This document shows, piece by piece, positions 56,349 to 64,000 of a stretch of 64,000 bases of DNA. The position numbers and the translations under genes are program-made. This DNA comes from Burkholderiales bacterium RIFCSPHIGHO2_12_FULL_69_20 (GTDB lineage Bacteria; Pseudomonadota; Gammaproteobacteria; Burkholderiales; Burkholderiaceae_C), in assembly GCA_001770815.1 (NCBI GenBank), contig MESD01000043.1, positions 91,086-155,085 on the forward strand, in the 5' to 3' direction. The notes under the pieces were generated by a model, which saw only the letters and a list, made by a program, of their open reading frames with translations, searched no databases and was not told the origin of the DNA. Numbering within the stretch: the first letter of the stretch is position 1; each line of letters begins with the position of its first letter.

Positions 56349-57233
56349 ATGTCGCGATCGCACGAGTTCATCCTCACGCTGGCCTGCCGGGACACCACCG
56401 GCATCGTCTATGCCGTCTCGGGCCTGCTCTACCAGGCCGGCTGCAACATCATCGATTCGCAGCAGTTCGGCGACGTGCAGGGCGAGGACGCCACCGGGCT
56501 GTTCTTCATGCGCGTGCACTTCGCGGCACCGCCGAACCTGGCCGACGCGGCGATGCTGGAGAACCTGTTCTCGCATGTGCGCAGCCAGTACGGCATGGAC
56601 GCGCGCTTTCACGCCGTGGCGCAGCGCCCGCGCCTGCTGTTGATGGTCAGCACCCACGGCCATTGCCTCAATGACCTGCTGTTCCGCTGGCAGAGTGGCC
56701 AGCTCGATGTCGACATCCCGGCGATCGTCTCCAACCACCCGAACTTTGCCGAGCTGGCCGCCGGCTACGGCATCCCCTTCCACCACCTGCCGCTGCCCAA
56801 CGGCAGCGATGCCGCCACCAAGCGCGCGCAAGAGCAGCAGATCGAGGCGCTGGTCGCGCGCGAGCGCATCGACCTGGTGGTGCTGGCGCGCTACATGCAG
56901 ATCCTGAGCGCCGATTTCTGCACCGCGCTGAAGGGCCGGGCGATCAACATCCACCACAGCTTCCTGCCCAGCTTCAAGGGCGCCAAGCCCTACTTCCAGG
57001 CGCATGCGCGCGGCGTCAAGCTGATCGGCGCCACGGCGCACTACGTCACCGCCGACCTGGACGAAGGCCCGATCATCGAGCAGGACGTCGAGCGGGTGGA
57101 CCACGCGATGTCGGCCGAGCAGATCACCGCGGTGGGGCGCGACGTCGAGTGCGTGGTGCTGGCGCGCGCGGTGCGCTGGCACGTCGAGCGCCGGGTGCTG
57201 ATGAACGGCCACAAGTCGGTCATCTTTCGCTGA
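56349..57233 (+). CDS. purU: formyltetrahydrofolate deformylase
   Basis: 294 residues. An N-terminal ACT domain (EFILTLACRDTTGIVYAVSGLL) is followed by a formyl-transferase domain with PAIVSNHPNFAELAAGYGIPF, FHHLPL, VLARYMQILS and the catalytic NIHHSFLPSFKGAKPY, then the ATAHYVTADLDEGPIIEQD acidic residue. These define PurU, which hydrolyses 10-formyl-tetrahydrofolate to tetrahydrofolate and formate and balances one-carbon pools. The ACT domain implies control by methionine and glycine, as in E. coli. The SnoaL-like gene begins 2 bases later. Confidence 0.96.
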   Translation: MSRSHEFILTLACRDTTGIVYAVSGLLYQAGCNIIDSQQFGDVQGEDATGLFFMRVHFAAPPNLADAAMLENLFSHVRSQYGMDARFHAVAQRPRLLLMVSTHGHCLNDLLFRWQSGQLDVDIPAIVSNHPNFAELAAGYGIPFHHLPLPNGSDAATKRAQEQQIEALVARERIDLVVLARYMQILSADFCTALKGRAINIHHSFLPSFKGAKPYFQAHARGVKLIGATAHYVTADLDEGPIIEQDVERVDHAMSAEQITAVGRDVECVVLARAVRWHVERRVLMNGHKSVIFR

Positions 57234-57235
57234 AC

Positions 57236-57688
57236 ATGACACGCAGCAAGCCCCAGACCGCGCACCTGATGGCCTCGCCCGACGATGTCGAGGCGCAGTT
57301 CTACGAGGCGCTGCGCGAGGCCGATCTGGACAAGCTGATGGCGCTGTGGGCCGACGACGACGAGGTGTTCTGCGTGCACCCCGGCGGCCCGCGCGTGGTG
57401 GGGCCGCAGGCGATCCGTGTGGCCTTCGAGGCGGTGTTTGCCGCCAACGGCCGCATCCACGCCTTCCCTGAGCGGGTGCGGCGCCTGCACGCGCTGGGTT
57501 TGGCGGTGCACAACCTGGTCGAGCGCATCGAGCTGCAGACCGACGGTGGCCCGCGCACCGGCTACGTGCTGGCCACCAACGTCTACCTCAAGACAGCGCA
57601 GGGCTGGCGTCTGGTGGCCCACCATGCCAGCCCCGGCACGGCGCAGGAGACGCCCGAGATCGTCGAGGCGCCGTCGGTGCTGCACTGA
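57236..57688 (+). CDS. SnoaL/DUF4440-like NTF2-fold protein
   Basis: 150 residues from an ATG at 57236, two bases after the purU stop. It shows the NTF2-like pattern DVEAQFYEALREADLDKLMALWADDDEVFCVHPGGPRVVG in spirit: an N-terminal helix, a conserved LMALWADDDEVFCVHPGG segment, and the C-terminal VYLKTAQGWRLVAHHASPG. Short proteins of this group often accompany metabolic genes and have no defined reaction. It is likely co-transcribed with purU. No cofactor or signal motif is visible. Confidence 0.82.
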   Translation: MTRSKPQTAHLMASPDDVEAQFYEALREADLDKLMALWADDDEVFCVHPGGPRVVGPQAIRVAFEAVFAANGRIHAFPERVRRLHALGLAVHNLVERIELQTDGGPRTGYVLATNVYLKTAQGWRLVAHHASPGTAQETPEIVEAPSVLH

Positions 57689-57719
57689 TGGCGGTGCGGC
57701 CGCCGGCGGGCAGGCGCTG

Positions 57720-58700
57720 ATGTTGGCCTTTCGTGCGCCGTGGTGGCTGCCCGGCGGCCATGCGCAGACGATCTGGCCGGCCAAGTTGGCACGCCACACG
57801 CCCGAAGCCGGCGCCACCCCGCCGCGCTGGCGGCGCGAGCGCTGGACCACCCCCGATGCCGACTTCATCGACGTCGATTTTCTCGACGCAGGCGCAGCCG
57901 CAGAGGGCCCGTTGCTGGTGCTGTTCCACGGGCTCGAGGGTTCGTCGCAGAGCCACTACGCCCAGGCCTTTGCGCAGTGGGCGCGGCGCGCCGGCTGGCA
58001 GCTGGCGGTGCCGCACTTCCGTGGCTGCTCGGGCGAGCTGAACCTGGCGCCGCGCGCCTACCACTCGGGCGATTTTGTCGAGATCGGCTGGATCCTCGGC
58101 CGCCTGCGGCTGCAGCACGGCGCGCGGCTGTGGGCGGTGGGCGTCTCGCTGGGCGGCAACGCGCTGCTGCGCTGGGCGCAGGAGGCCGGCGACAGCGCCG
58201 CGGCGGTGGCGCATGCGGTGGCCGCCGTGTGCTCGCCGGTCGATCTGGCGGCCAGTGGCCGGGCCATCGGCCGCGGCTTCAACCGGCAGGTCTACACCCG
58301 CATGTTCCTGCGCACCATGGTGCCCAAGGCGCTGGCCAAGCTGGCCCAGCATCCGGGGTTGTTCAGCCGCGAGGCGATGCTGGCCGCGCGCGACCTCTAC
58401 GAGTTCGACAACCTGTTCACCGCGCCGCTGCACGGCTTTGCCAGCACCGACGACTACTGGGCACGCGCCTCGGCCAAACCGCACCTGGCACGCCTGCGCA
58501 TCCCGGCGCTGGTGATCCATGCCCGCAACGACCCCTTCGTGCCCTTCGACAGCGTGCCGCAGCCCGGCCAGGCCGGGCGCTTCGTCACGCTGTGGCAGCC
58601 GGCGCACGGCGGGCATGTCGGCTTTCCCGGTGGGCGCTTTCCAGGCCATGTGCACACCTTGCCCGACGCTGTGATGGACTGGATGGGTCGGCAGCGTTAG
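57720..58700 (+). CDS. alpha/beta hydrolase of the YheT/EMB8 family
   Basis: 326 residues from an ATG at 57720, 31 bases after the preceding gene. The start FRAPWWLPGGHAQTIWP is the N-terminal signature of the YheT group. The oxyanion region LLVLFHGLEGSSQSHY, the nucleophile elbow GVSLGGNALLRW (serine), an Asp in ARNDPFVPF and a His in PAHGGHVGFPGG complete the catalytic triad. The family has esterase activity on unknown lipids in the cytoplasm. The distance pattern suggests it belongs to the ilvE-purU transcript. Confidence 0.9.
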   Translation: MLAFRAPWWLPGGHAQTIWPAKLARHTPEAGATPPRWRRERWTTPDADFIDVDFLDAGAAAEGPLLVLFHGLEGSSQSHYAQAFAQWARRAGWQLAVPHFRGCSGELNLAPRAYHSGDFVEIGWILGRLRLQHGARLWAVGVSLGGNALLRWAQEAGDSAAAVAHAVAAVCSPVDLAASGRAIGRGFNRQVYTRMFLRTMVPKALAKLAQHPGLFSREAMLAARDLYEFDNLFTAPLHGFASTDDYWARASAKPHLARLRIPALVIHARNDPFVPFDSVPQPGQAGRFVTLWQPAHGGHVGFPGGRFPGHVHTLPDAVMDWMGRQR

Positions 58701-58734
58701 TGCCGACGCCCCTTCAATCACCTGGAGCGACACG

Positions 58735-59277
58735 ATGGACGAGATCGTCAAGGCCGCCATGCAGAAATGGCCCCATGTGCCGCATTGCTTCGGCTGGCTG
58801 GCACTGGATGCGCGCGGCGACTGGTACCTGCGCGACGACGCCGTGCAGGCGGCGCGGCCGTTCCCGCAGGTCAAGGGCAGCCGCATCGACCACGCCAAGC
58901 TCAAGGCCTTCATCGAGCGCAACTACGGGGCCGACGAGGCCGGCCGCTGGTTCTTCCAGAACGGCCCGCAGCGGGTGTACGTGCAGCTGGAAGCCGCACC
59001 CTGGGTCTGGCGGGTGCAATGGCACGACACCCCTGCGGCGGCCGGCGTGCCGAGCGTGACCAGCCACACCGGCCACGCCGCCATCGTGAAGACCTGCTGG
59101 CTCGACGACGAAGGCCGGCTCTACCTGGACACCGACCTCGGCTTGGGGCTGGTGCACAGCCAGGACATGCTCGATGCCGCCCGGGCGATCGAGCAGGGCC
59201 TCTGGCACCCCGAGCCGCTGGCCGCGGCCGATGCGCCGCAGCGCTTCGGCTTCGTGCGCCAGCCCCGGCCCGGCTGA
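58735..59277 (+). CDS. conserved protein of unknown function (DUF2946-unlike, betaproteobacterial type)
   Basis: 180 residues from an ATG at 58735 with GGAG upstream. The N-terminus MDEIVKAAMQKWPHVPHCFGWLALDARGDWYLRDD is followed by KLKAFIERNYGADEAGRWFFQNGPQRVYVQLEAAPWVWRV in outline, then HTGHAAIVKTCWLDDEGRLYLDTDLGLG and SQDM. It is rich in Trp and His, with one CxxxxGW-type start and a CW in the middle. No membrane segment or signal peptide is visible. Proteins like this are widespread in Burkholderiales with no assigned role. A hairpin after its stop ends the transcript. Confidence 0.78.
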   Translation: MDEIVKAAMQKWPHVPHCFGWLALDARGDWYLRDDAVQAARPFPQVKGSRIDHAKLKAFIERNYGADEAGRWFFQNGPQRVYVQLEAAPWVWRVQWHDTPAAAGVPSVTSHTGHAAIVKTCWLDDEGRLYLDTDLGLGLVHSQDMLDAARAIEQGLWHPEPLAAADAPQRFGFVRQPRPG

Positions 59278-59300
59278 CCCGATGTGGGCCTGCCAACGAA

Positions 59301-59322
59301 CAAGCCGCCCGCAGGCGGCTTG
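59301..59322. terminator. hairpin between convergent genes
   Basis: CAAGCCGCC, loop CGCA, GGCGGCTTG: a perfect 9-pair stem 24 bases after the conserved-protein gene and 25 bases beyond the cytochrome gene end. No long T run follows on either strand, but its position suits a two-way terminator. Confidence 0.6.
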
Positions 59323-59346
59323 AGGTGGGGGGCGCGCTGCGCCGGT

Positions 59347-59895
59347 TTACTTCGAGGCAGCGGCGTCGGGGGCCGATGCGGCCGGCGCCTTGGGCTCGTC
59401 GAACTTGGCGCCGCCCTGGTTGGCCATGAAGACCACCGCGCGGCCGATTTCCACGTCGTTGAATTCACCGCCACCCTGGGCCGCCATGGCGCCCTTGCCC
59501 TTCAGGGCCGAGGTCAGCAGCGCGTCGTAGCCGGTCTTCACGCGCGGGCCCCAGGCACCGGCATCGGCCAGCTTGGGTGCGCCGGCAGCGCCGCTGGCAT
59601 GGCAGGCCGCGCACTGCGCCTGGTAGACCTGTTCGCCGGCGCGCAACACGCCGGGTGCCAAAACTTCCTTGACCACGATGGAGCCGATCGGCTGCAGGCG
59701 CTTGGCCACCGCTTCTTCGGACATGCCGTCGCTGCCAGCGCCCGACTTGCCGCCGAAATCGACGAAGTTGGCCAGCATGATGATCACCACCACCGGCACC
59801 ACGAACGACGCCACCACGGCGGCGATGAGTTGTTTGGGGGTCTTGATCGGGCCTTCGTGGGCTTCTTCGTGCTCGGTGTGCTGGGCGTCGCTCAT
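59347..59895 (-). CDS. membrane-anchored monohaem cytochrome c5-like protein
   Basis: 182 residues. The first 22 residues are His/Glu-rich and charged. A single membrane anchor follows (LIAAVVASFVVPVVVIIML). The periplasmic cytochrome c domain has the haem site QCAACHASGAAGAPKLAD and a C-terminal region with KGAMAAQGGGEFND, the axial methionine being in AMAAQGG as in cytochrome c5. The tail is Ala/Pro/Lys-rich. It should carry electrons at the outer face of the inner membrane. The Sox system in this genome would supply electrons to such carriers, though this gene is not linked to it. Confidence 0.88.
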   Translation of the reverse strand: MSDAQHTEHEEAHEGPIKTPKQLIAAVVASFVVPVVVIIMLANFVDFGGKSGAGSDGMSEEAVAKRLQPIGSIVVKEVLAPGVLRAGEQVYQAQCAACHASGAAGAPKLADAGAWGPRVKTGYDALLTSALKGKGAMAAQGGGEFNDVEIGRAVVFMANQGGAKFDEPKAPAASAPDAAASK

Positions 59896-60065
59896 GGAAT
59901 CCTCTTGTCGGCCTTTTTGATCTGGCGGGGCCCGGTGTGCAAGCCAAGCACCCCAAGCAAAACCCGACGATTATAACGATGGGCCCCGGTTCTCCCGGGT
60001 GCCCACGCACGCTGCGCCACTGCGGCGGGCGGCGTGGCATAGAATGCAAGGTTGCATCCCTCGCT

Positions 60066-60140
60066 GCGACCGTGGTGAAGTGGATATCATTGGGCCCTCC
60101 GAAGGCTTAGTCGCAAGTTCGATTCTTGCCGGTCGCACCA
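60066..60140 (+). tRNA. tRNA-Arg, anticodon CCG
   Basis: 75 bases with encoded CCA. Acceptor arm GCGACCG pairs with CGGTCGC, the anticodon stem GGGCC pairs with GGCTT (two G-U pairs), loop CTCCGAA carries CCG, and the T arm GCAAG-TTCGATT-CTTGC is perfect. It reads CGG arginine codons, which are frequent in this GC-rich genome. Confidence 0.95.
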
Positions 60141-60320
60141 AACCCGCGGTGACCTGCTTGAAAGCCCTAGAAGGCATCAGGCATCACACCCAGCGTTGGC
60201 GGGCTCCCGCCCCAAGGCGTTGCATCCCAGACGGCTGCCGGCTCACGCCCGCAGCCGTTGCCGTTGGTGGCGCCCCGCGCCGGGTGCACCCGGCGCGGGC
60301 TGGTGTAGGGTATCGACGTG

Positions 60321-61487
60321 ATGAATCCGCCCTCCTCACTGCACGGCTTGTCGTACCGCTTGCCGCACTGCATTCCGTCACCCACGAGACGACCGCTGCG
60401 GGTGGTGCTGCCGATCGTCTGCCTGGTGATGCTGGCCAGCTGTGCCAGCGGTCCACCCGGGGGCCCGGGTCGCGGCGCCGAGGGCGGCCGGGGCCCGGCC
60501 ACGCGCCCGGTGCTGCCTGCCGACACCGGCCGCGACGGCCCTGAGGCCAACCCGCCGCCCGACCTGCACCAGGTGCCCGATGCGCAGCCGCGGCTGGAGG
60601 CGGTGCGCCCGGGCGGGCCGAACAAGCCCTACGAGGTGCTGGGCCGGGCCTACACCCCGCTGGCAGGTGATCCACCGCTGGTCGAGCGCGGCCTGGCGTC
60701 GTGGTACGGCCGCAAGTTCCACGGGCGGCCGACGGCGTCCGGCGAGGTCTACAACATGTACGCGATGACCGCCGCGCACAAGACCATGCCGCTGCCCAGT
60801 TATGCCCGCGTGCGCAATCCGGCCAACGGCCGCGAGGTGGTGCTGCGGGTCAACGACCGCGGCCCCTTCCACCCCGGCCGGGTGATCGACCTGAGCTACA
60901 CCGCGGCGCTGAAGCTGGGCGTGCTGGGTGGCGTGGCGAAGGTGGAGGTGGAGCGCATCACCTACGACGCCATCCGCACCGGCGCCTGGCGCGTGCCGCC
61001 GGCCGCCGATGCAGGCGAGGCCATTCCCGTCGGTGCGCCGACGCTGCGCGCCGATGCCCGGCCCGGCCAGATGCCACCGCCGGCCGCTGCCGACGACCCG
61101 ATCGCCGAGATCGCACGGCGCAGCGCGGCGCTGGTGGTGGTCGGTGGCACGGGCGCGCCGAATCAGACAGACGGTGCCGGCGCGGCCGCGGCGATGCGCC
61201 AGCCGCTGCCCTCGGAAACCACCGCACCGGCGCGTGCCGCGGCGCTGGCCGCGCCGGGCTTCTGGCTGCAGCTGGGGGCGTTTTCGCGGCGTGACGGCGC
61301 CGTCGGCTTTCAGCAGCGTGTGGCGACCGAGGCCGGCTGGCTGGCGCCGCTGATGGCGATCTTCACCGAGCGCAGCCTGCACCGGCTGCAGGCCGGGCCC
61401 TATGCCAGCCGCGCCGATGCGCAGGGCGCGGCCGATCGGCTGCGCGACGCCCTGCAACTGGTGCCGGCCATCGTCGAGCGGCGCTGA
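60321..61487 (+). CDS. rlpA: RlpA, septal-ring lytic transglycosylase / rare lipoprotein A with SPOR domain
   Basis: 388 residues from an ATG at 60321, directly preceded by a GTG that could also serve. A lipobox signal (LVMLASC near residue 41) predicts an outer-membrane lipoprotein after a fairly long N-terminal stretch. A linker of about 60 residues rich in Gly/Pro leads to the double-psi beta-barrel (GLASWYGRKFHGRPTASGE, MTAAHKTMPLPSYARV, LRVNDRGPFHPGRVIDLS). An Ala/Pro linker follows, then a C-terminal SPOR domain (FWLQLGAFSRRDGAVGF, RLQAGPYASRADAQGAADRL) that binds denuded glycan at the septum. RlpA cleaves such strands during division. Confidence 0.94.
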   Translation: MNPPSSLHGLSYRLPHCIPSPTRRPLRVVLPIVCLVMLASCASGPPGGPGRGAEGGRGPATRPVLPADTGRDGPEANPPPDLHQVPDAQPRLEAVRPGGPNKPYEVLGRAYTPLAGDPPLVERGLASWYGRKFHGRPTASGEVYNMYAMTAAHKTMPLPSYARVRNPANGREVVLRVNDRGPFHPGRVIDLSYTAALKLGVLGGVAKVEVERITYDAIRTGAWRVPPAADAGEAIPVGAPTLRADARPGQMPPPAAADDPIAEIARRSAALVVVGGTGAPNQTDGAGAAAAMRQPLPSETTAPARAAALAAPGFWLQLGAFSRRDGAVGFQQRVATEAGWLAPLMAIFTERSLHRLQAGPYASRADAQGAADRLRDALQLVPAIVERR

Positions 61488-61504
61488 GGCGCTGGGTTGA
61501 CCGG

Positions 61505-62746
61505 TCAGGCGGTGGCGGCGCGCGGCGGCAGGTGGGCCTCGCGGATCGGCAGGTGAGCCAGTGCGGCGGCCACCGCCAGTGCGATGTCGATCGCCCAGAC
61601 GATGTCGAAGCTGCCGGTGGCCTCGAACACCTTGCCGCCCAGCCAGGCGCCGAGGAAACCGCCCACCTGATGGGTCAGCATCACCAGGCCGAACAGCGTC
61701 GCCATGTGGCTGACGCCGAAGAACTTGGCCACCAGCCCGGCGGTGGGTGGCACGGTCGACAGGAAGGTCAGGCCCATGAAGGCCGCGAACACCAGCACCA
61801 CCGGCCCGGTCTTGGGCGCCAGCACGAAGGCCAGCACCGCCAGCGCGCGCGCCGCGTAGACCAGCGACAGCAGCGACTTCATGCGCCAGCGCCCGACCGC
61901 CCAGCCCATGGCCACGCTGCCGACGATGTTGAACAGCCCCAGCACCGCCAGCGCCCAGGCGCCGTATTGCAGCGGCAGCCCGCACGAGGCGATCACACCC
62001 GGCAGGTGCGTGCCCAGAAAGGCCACGTGGAAGCCGCAGACGAAGAAGCCCGCCGCCAGCAGCCGGAACGAGCGGTCGGCCAGCGCGGTGCGCACCGCCT
62101 CGCCGGTGCTCTGCTTCTTCTGCCCCGGCGGCGGCGCCACATGGGCCGAGTTGCCGCGCAGGATGTAGGCCGCCGGCAGGCAGATCAGCACCAGCAGGCC
62201 CATCACCTGCATCGCCTGCGCCCAGCCCAGGCCCACCATCAGCGCGCCGGCGATGGGCGCCATCACAAACTGGCCGAACGAACCGCCGGCATTCACCACG
62301 CCGGTGGCCAGGCCGCGCCACTCGGGCGGGATCAGCCGCGTGGTGGCGGCCATCAGCACCGCCGGCCCGGCCATGCCCGCGCCGCCGGCCGACAGCACGC
62401 CGATGGCGAAGATCAGCCCGGCGGTGGTGGTCATCATCGGCGTGAGCCAGGTGCCCAGTGCCACCAACAGCGCGCCCACCAGCAGCACCCGGCCGGCGCC
62501 CACCTTGTCGGCCATCGCACCGGCAAACGGCTGCGTCAGGCCCCACCACAGCTGGCCGAAAGCGAAGGCCAGGCTGATGCTGCCCAGCCCCAGCCCGGTG
62601 GCGGTGTTGAGCGGGCTGAGGAACAGGCCCATCGACTGGCGCGTGCCCATGGTCAGCGCAAAGCTGCCGGCCGCGGCCAGCAGCACCACCCACACCGGCC
62701 ACAGGCGCAACCCGGCAGGGGCTTGGGGTTCGGTGCGGTCACTCAT
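61505..62746 (-). CDS. major facilitator superfamily transporter
   Basis: 413 residues with twelve membrane helices. MFS features include GTRQSMGLFLSPLNTATGLG in the first loop, AMADKVGAGRVLLVGALLV (motif A-like DKxGxxRxL) and GGFLGAWLGGKVFEATGSFD in the C-terminal half. The helix-5 region RLIPPEWRGLATGVVNAGGSFGQF resembles oxalate/formate or monocarboxylate-type members. The exported or imported compound is not evident. The gene is overlapped by the MarR regulator gene by 8 bases, so the regulator and transporter form one operon, a common arrangement for efflux or aromatic-acid uptake. Confidence 0.9.
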   Translation of the reverse strand: MSDRTEPQAPAGLRLWPVWVVLLAAAGSFALTMGTRQSMGLFLSPLNTATGLGLGSISLAFAFGQLWWGLTQPFAGAMADKVGAGRVLLVGALLVALGTWLTPMMTTTAGLIFAIGVLSAGGAGMAGPAVLMAATTRLIPPEWRGLATGVVNAGGSFGQFVMAPIAGALMVGLGWAQAMQVMGLLVLICLPAAYILRGNSAHVAPPPGQKKQSTGEAVRTALADRSFRLLAAGFFVCGFHVAFLGTHLPGVIASCGLPLQYGAWALAVLGLFNIVGSVAMGWAVGRWRMKSLLSLVYAARALAVLAFVLAPKTGPVVLVFAAFMGLTFLSTVPPTAGLVAKFFGVSHMATLFGLVMLTHQVGGFLGAWLGGKVFEATGSFDIVWAIDIALAVAAALAHLPIREAHLPPRAATA

Positions 62747-63242
62747 CGTCGGTCTCCGGGCCGGGATCGGCCAGCAAGGGCAGGGACTCCTGGATCAGCG
62801 CATGCAGCGCGGCCACGCGCTGCTCGCCCAGGCTGAGGTTGAGGCGGTCCTGCGCCAGCCGCCAGCGCCGCTGCGCCTGCGTGCGCAGCGCCCGCCCGGC
62901 CGGCGTGATGGCCACCGCACGGCTGCGGCCATCGGGCCCGGCCGTCACCGACAGCCAGCCGGCATCGACCATGGGCTTCAGGTTGCGGGTGACGGTGGAC
63001 GGCTGCATCTGCATCACGCGCGCCAGATCTCCCGGGCGCAGCGGGCCTAGCTTGAGCACGCACGACAGCAGCGAGTACTGGGTGGTCTTCAGGCCCACCG
63101 CCGCCAACTCGGCGTCGTAGAGCAGGCCTACGCGCCGCACCAGCTGGCGCAACTGGAAGTGGGTGCAGCCGCTGGGCGGCGCCAGCGGGGCGGGCAGGCC
63201 ATCGACCAGCGAGGGGTTTGGCGCGGTGGTGACAGGGTCCAT
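62739..63242 (-). CDS. MarR-family transcriptional regulator
   Basis: 167 residues from an ATG at 63242. A longer reading frame from 63302 would include Cys/Asn-rich residues encoded by the operator DNA, so the inner start is preferred. The winged-helix domain has FQLRQLVRRVGLLYDAEL, KTTQYSLLSCVLKLGPLRPGDLARVMQMQPSTVTRNLKPMVDAGWL and the wing ending AVAITPAGRAL. MarR dimers bind palindromes and release on binding aromatic or other small ligands. The gene overlaps the MFS gene and is divergent from the thioesterase gene, with a perfect palindrome between. Confidence 0.9.
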   Translation of the reverse strand: MDPVTTAPNPSLVDGLPAPLAPPSGCTHFQLRQLVRRVGLLYDAELAAVGLKTTQYSLLSCVLKLGPLRPGDLARVMQMQPSTVTRNLKPMVDAGWLSVTAGPDGRSRAVAITPAGRALRTQAQRRWRLAQDRLNLSLGEQRVAALHALIQESLPLLADPGPETDDE

Positions 63243-63248
63243 GCAATG

Positions 63249-63262
63249 ATTGTATTTACAAT
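63249..63262. promoter_or_regulatory. palindrome ATTGTA-TT-TACAAT, likely MarR operator
   Basis: Perfect 6-base arms around TT, beginning 6 bases upstream of the MarR start and in the 84-base gap to the divergent thioesterase gene. A looser pair CAATTG...CAATTG follows at 63260-63280. Such AT-rich dyads are the usual targets of MarR proteins, so autoregulation and control of the thioesterase gene are likely. Confidence 0.7.
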
Positions 63263-63326
63263 TGTTGTAGCTGCAATTGAATTCAGCCATGACACCATCC
63301 ACGACCTTCGAACCGGAGCTCCGACC

Positions 63327-63878
63327 ATGACCGCCTCACCCACGCTGCTGGCCACCTGGCTGGCCGAAGAACAAGCCGTGCGCGACCGGCTGGCCAACGG
63401 CCCCGGCCCGGGCGTGGCCCGCCCCGACCAGGTGGCCGGCAAGTCGGGCCTGCAGCTGATGCAGGCCATGCTGGACGGCAATCTGCCGCACGCGGCGATC
63501 GCCAGCACGCTGGACTTCGTGCTGCTGTCGGTCGCGCCCGGGCACACCATCTTTCAAGGCACGCCCGGGCCGCAGCACCTGAACCCGTTGGGCACGGTGC
63601 ACGGCGGCTGGTTTGCCACGCTGCTGGATTCGGCGCTGGGCTGCGCGGTGCACACCATGCTGCCGGCCGGCCGCGGCTACACCACCGCCGAGCTGGGCGT
63701 GAACCTGGTCAAGGCACTCACGCCGAAGGTGGCGCGGGTGCGCGCCGAGGGCCGGGTGATCCACTGCGGCCGCCAGCTGGCCACCGCCGAGGCGCGGCTG
63801 GTGGGCCCCGACGGCACGCTCTACGCCCATGCCACCACCACCTGCCTGGTGTTCGAGGTGCCGGCCCGACGCGACTGA
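63327..63878 (+). CDS. PaaI-type hotdog-fold thioesterase
   Basis: 183 residues from an ATG at 63327. The conserved GTVHGGWFATLLDSALGCAVHT segment has the HGG loop and the acidic residue (Asp) on the central helix of the PaaI/YdiI group. ELGVNLVKALTP and GRVIHCGRQLATAEARL follow as beta strands. The family hydrolyses aromatic or medium-chain acyl-CoA thioesters in the cytoplasm. It is divergent from the MarR gene, which probably regulates it together with the MFS gene, suggesting response to an aromatic or acyl compound. Confidence 0.88.
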   Translation: MTASPTLLATWLAEEQAVRDRLANGPGPGVARPDQVAGKSGLQLMQAMLDGNLPHAAIASTLDFVLLSVAPGHTIFQGTPGPQHLNPLGTVHGGWFATLLDSALGCAVHTMLPAGRGYTTAELGVNLVKALTPKVARVRAEGRVIHCGRQLATAEARLVGPDGTLYAHATTTCLVFEVPARRD

Positions 63879-63931
63879 TCCACCGCAAGCGCCCGACGTG
63901 CGGCGCTTGAAATGCCCGGCCGCGTACCCAG

Positions 63932-64000
63932 ATGGCCGACATGGACACCCACCACATCGCCTGCGCCCATTGCGGCGCCGTCAACCGCCTGCCGGCCAAC
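63932..64000 (+). CDS. trxC: thioredoxin 2 (TrxC), 5' end only, cut by window edge
   Basis: The frame from an ATG at 63932 stays open to the right edge (23 codons), reading MADMDTHHIACAHCGAVNRL. The CAHCGAVNR pair is the first half of the N-terminal zinc-ribbon of thioredoxin 2, followed in complete proteins by a second CxxC and the WCGPC active site, which lie outside the window. TrxC reduces protein disulfides in the cytoplasm, and its zinc site can respond to oxidative stress. Identification rests on this short segment only. Confidence 0.7.
   Translation, partial: MADMDTHHIACAHCGAVNRLPAN

Overview
This 64 kb window is GC-rich chromosomal DNA from a betaproteobacterium, most likely order Burkholderiales in the Rubrivivax/Leptothrix/Sphaerotilus neighbourhood. 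The order-level call rests on the strong G/C bias at third codon positions, the lplT / alr-radA neighbourhood, an 85-residue second-type IF-1, a HiPIP, a PEP-CTERM protein and a complete Sox cluster with soxCD. The genus is inference only. No transposase, integrase, phage gene, rRNA or CRISPR array was seen.

Layout. 1-8.5 kb: transport and surface genes on the minus strand (K+/H+ antiporter cut by the left edge, VWA lipoprotein, sodium:solute symporter, P2-type cation ATPase) and a LysR regulator divergent from a short-chain NAD(P)-binding protein. 9.5-20.3 kb: TonB receptor, hemolysin III-like protein, mmsA, an ornithine-cyclodeaminase-like enzyme, a UPF0149 protein, HiPIP, an Hsp70-like ATPase, an alpha/beta hydrolase and a lytic transglycosylase. 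20.5-25.4 kb: an island of decay. Two frameshifted 3' ends of Cys/Met-metabolism PLP enzymes flank a convergent pair, a PEP-CTERM protein behind a sigma-54-type promoter and a secreted subtilisin-like protease behind a cyclic-di-GMP-I riboswitch. A fasciclin protein and a truncated serine hydrolase follow. 25.4-30.1 kb: phosphatase, TPR protein, peptide-type binding protein and a TDT-family exporter.

30.3-37.3 kb holds the thiosulfate-oxidation cluster soxR-C-D-Y-Z-A-X, a terminator, then soxB. SoxYZ carries the sulfur substrate, SoxAX loads it, SoxB releases sulfate, and SoxCD oxidises the sulfane sulfur, so complete oxidation to sulfate is expected. An ArsR-type repressor with candidate sensing cysteines leads the cluster. 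A TDT exporter diverges from it. 37.4-44.4 kb: a second, paralogous peptide ABC system on the minus strand whose permease and ATPase halves are separated by infA and a CYTH-domain gene.

44.5-64 kb is housekeeping: aldehyde dehydrogenase, SDR, aromatic aminotransferase, glutathione peroxidase, a response regulator, a DMT transporter, lplT divergent from alr-radA, ilvE, a zinc-finger protein, purU, hydrolases, cytochrome c5-like protein, tRNA-Arg(CCG), rlpA, a MarR/MFS pair divergent from a PaaI-type thioesterase, and the start of trxC at the right edge.

The most notable signals are the riboswitch-controlled protease facing a sigma-54-driven PEP-CTERM gene inside the decay island, and the placement of the sox cluster between two paralogous peptide-binding-protein genes.
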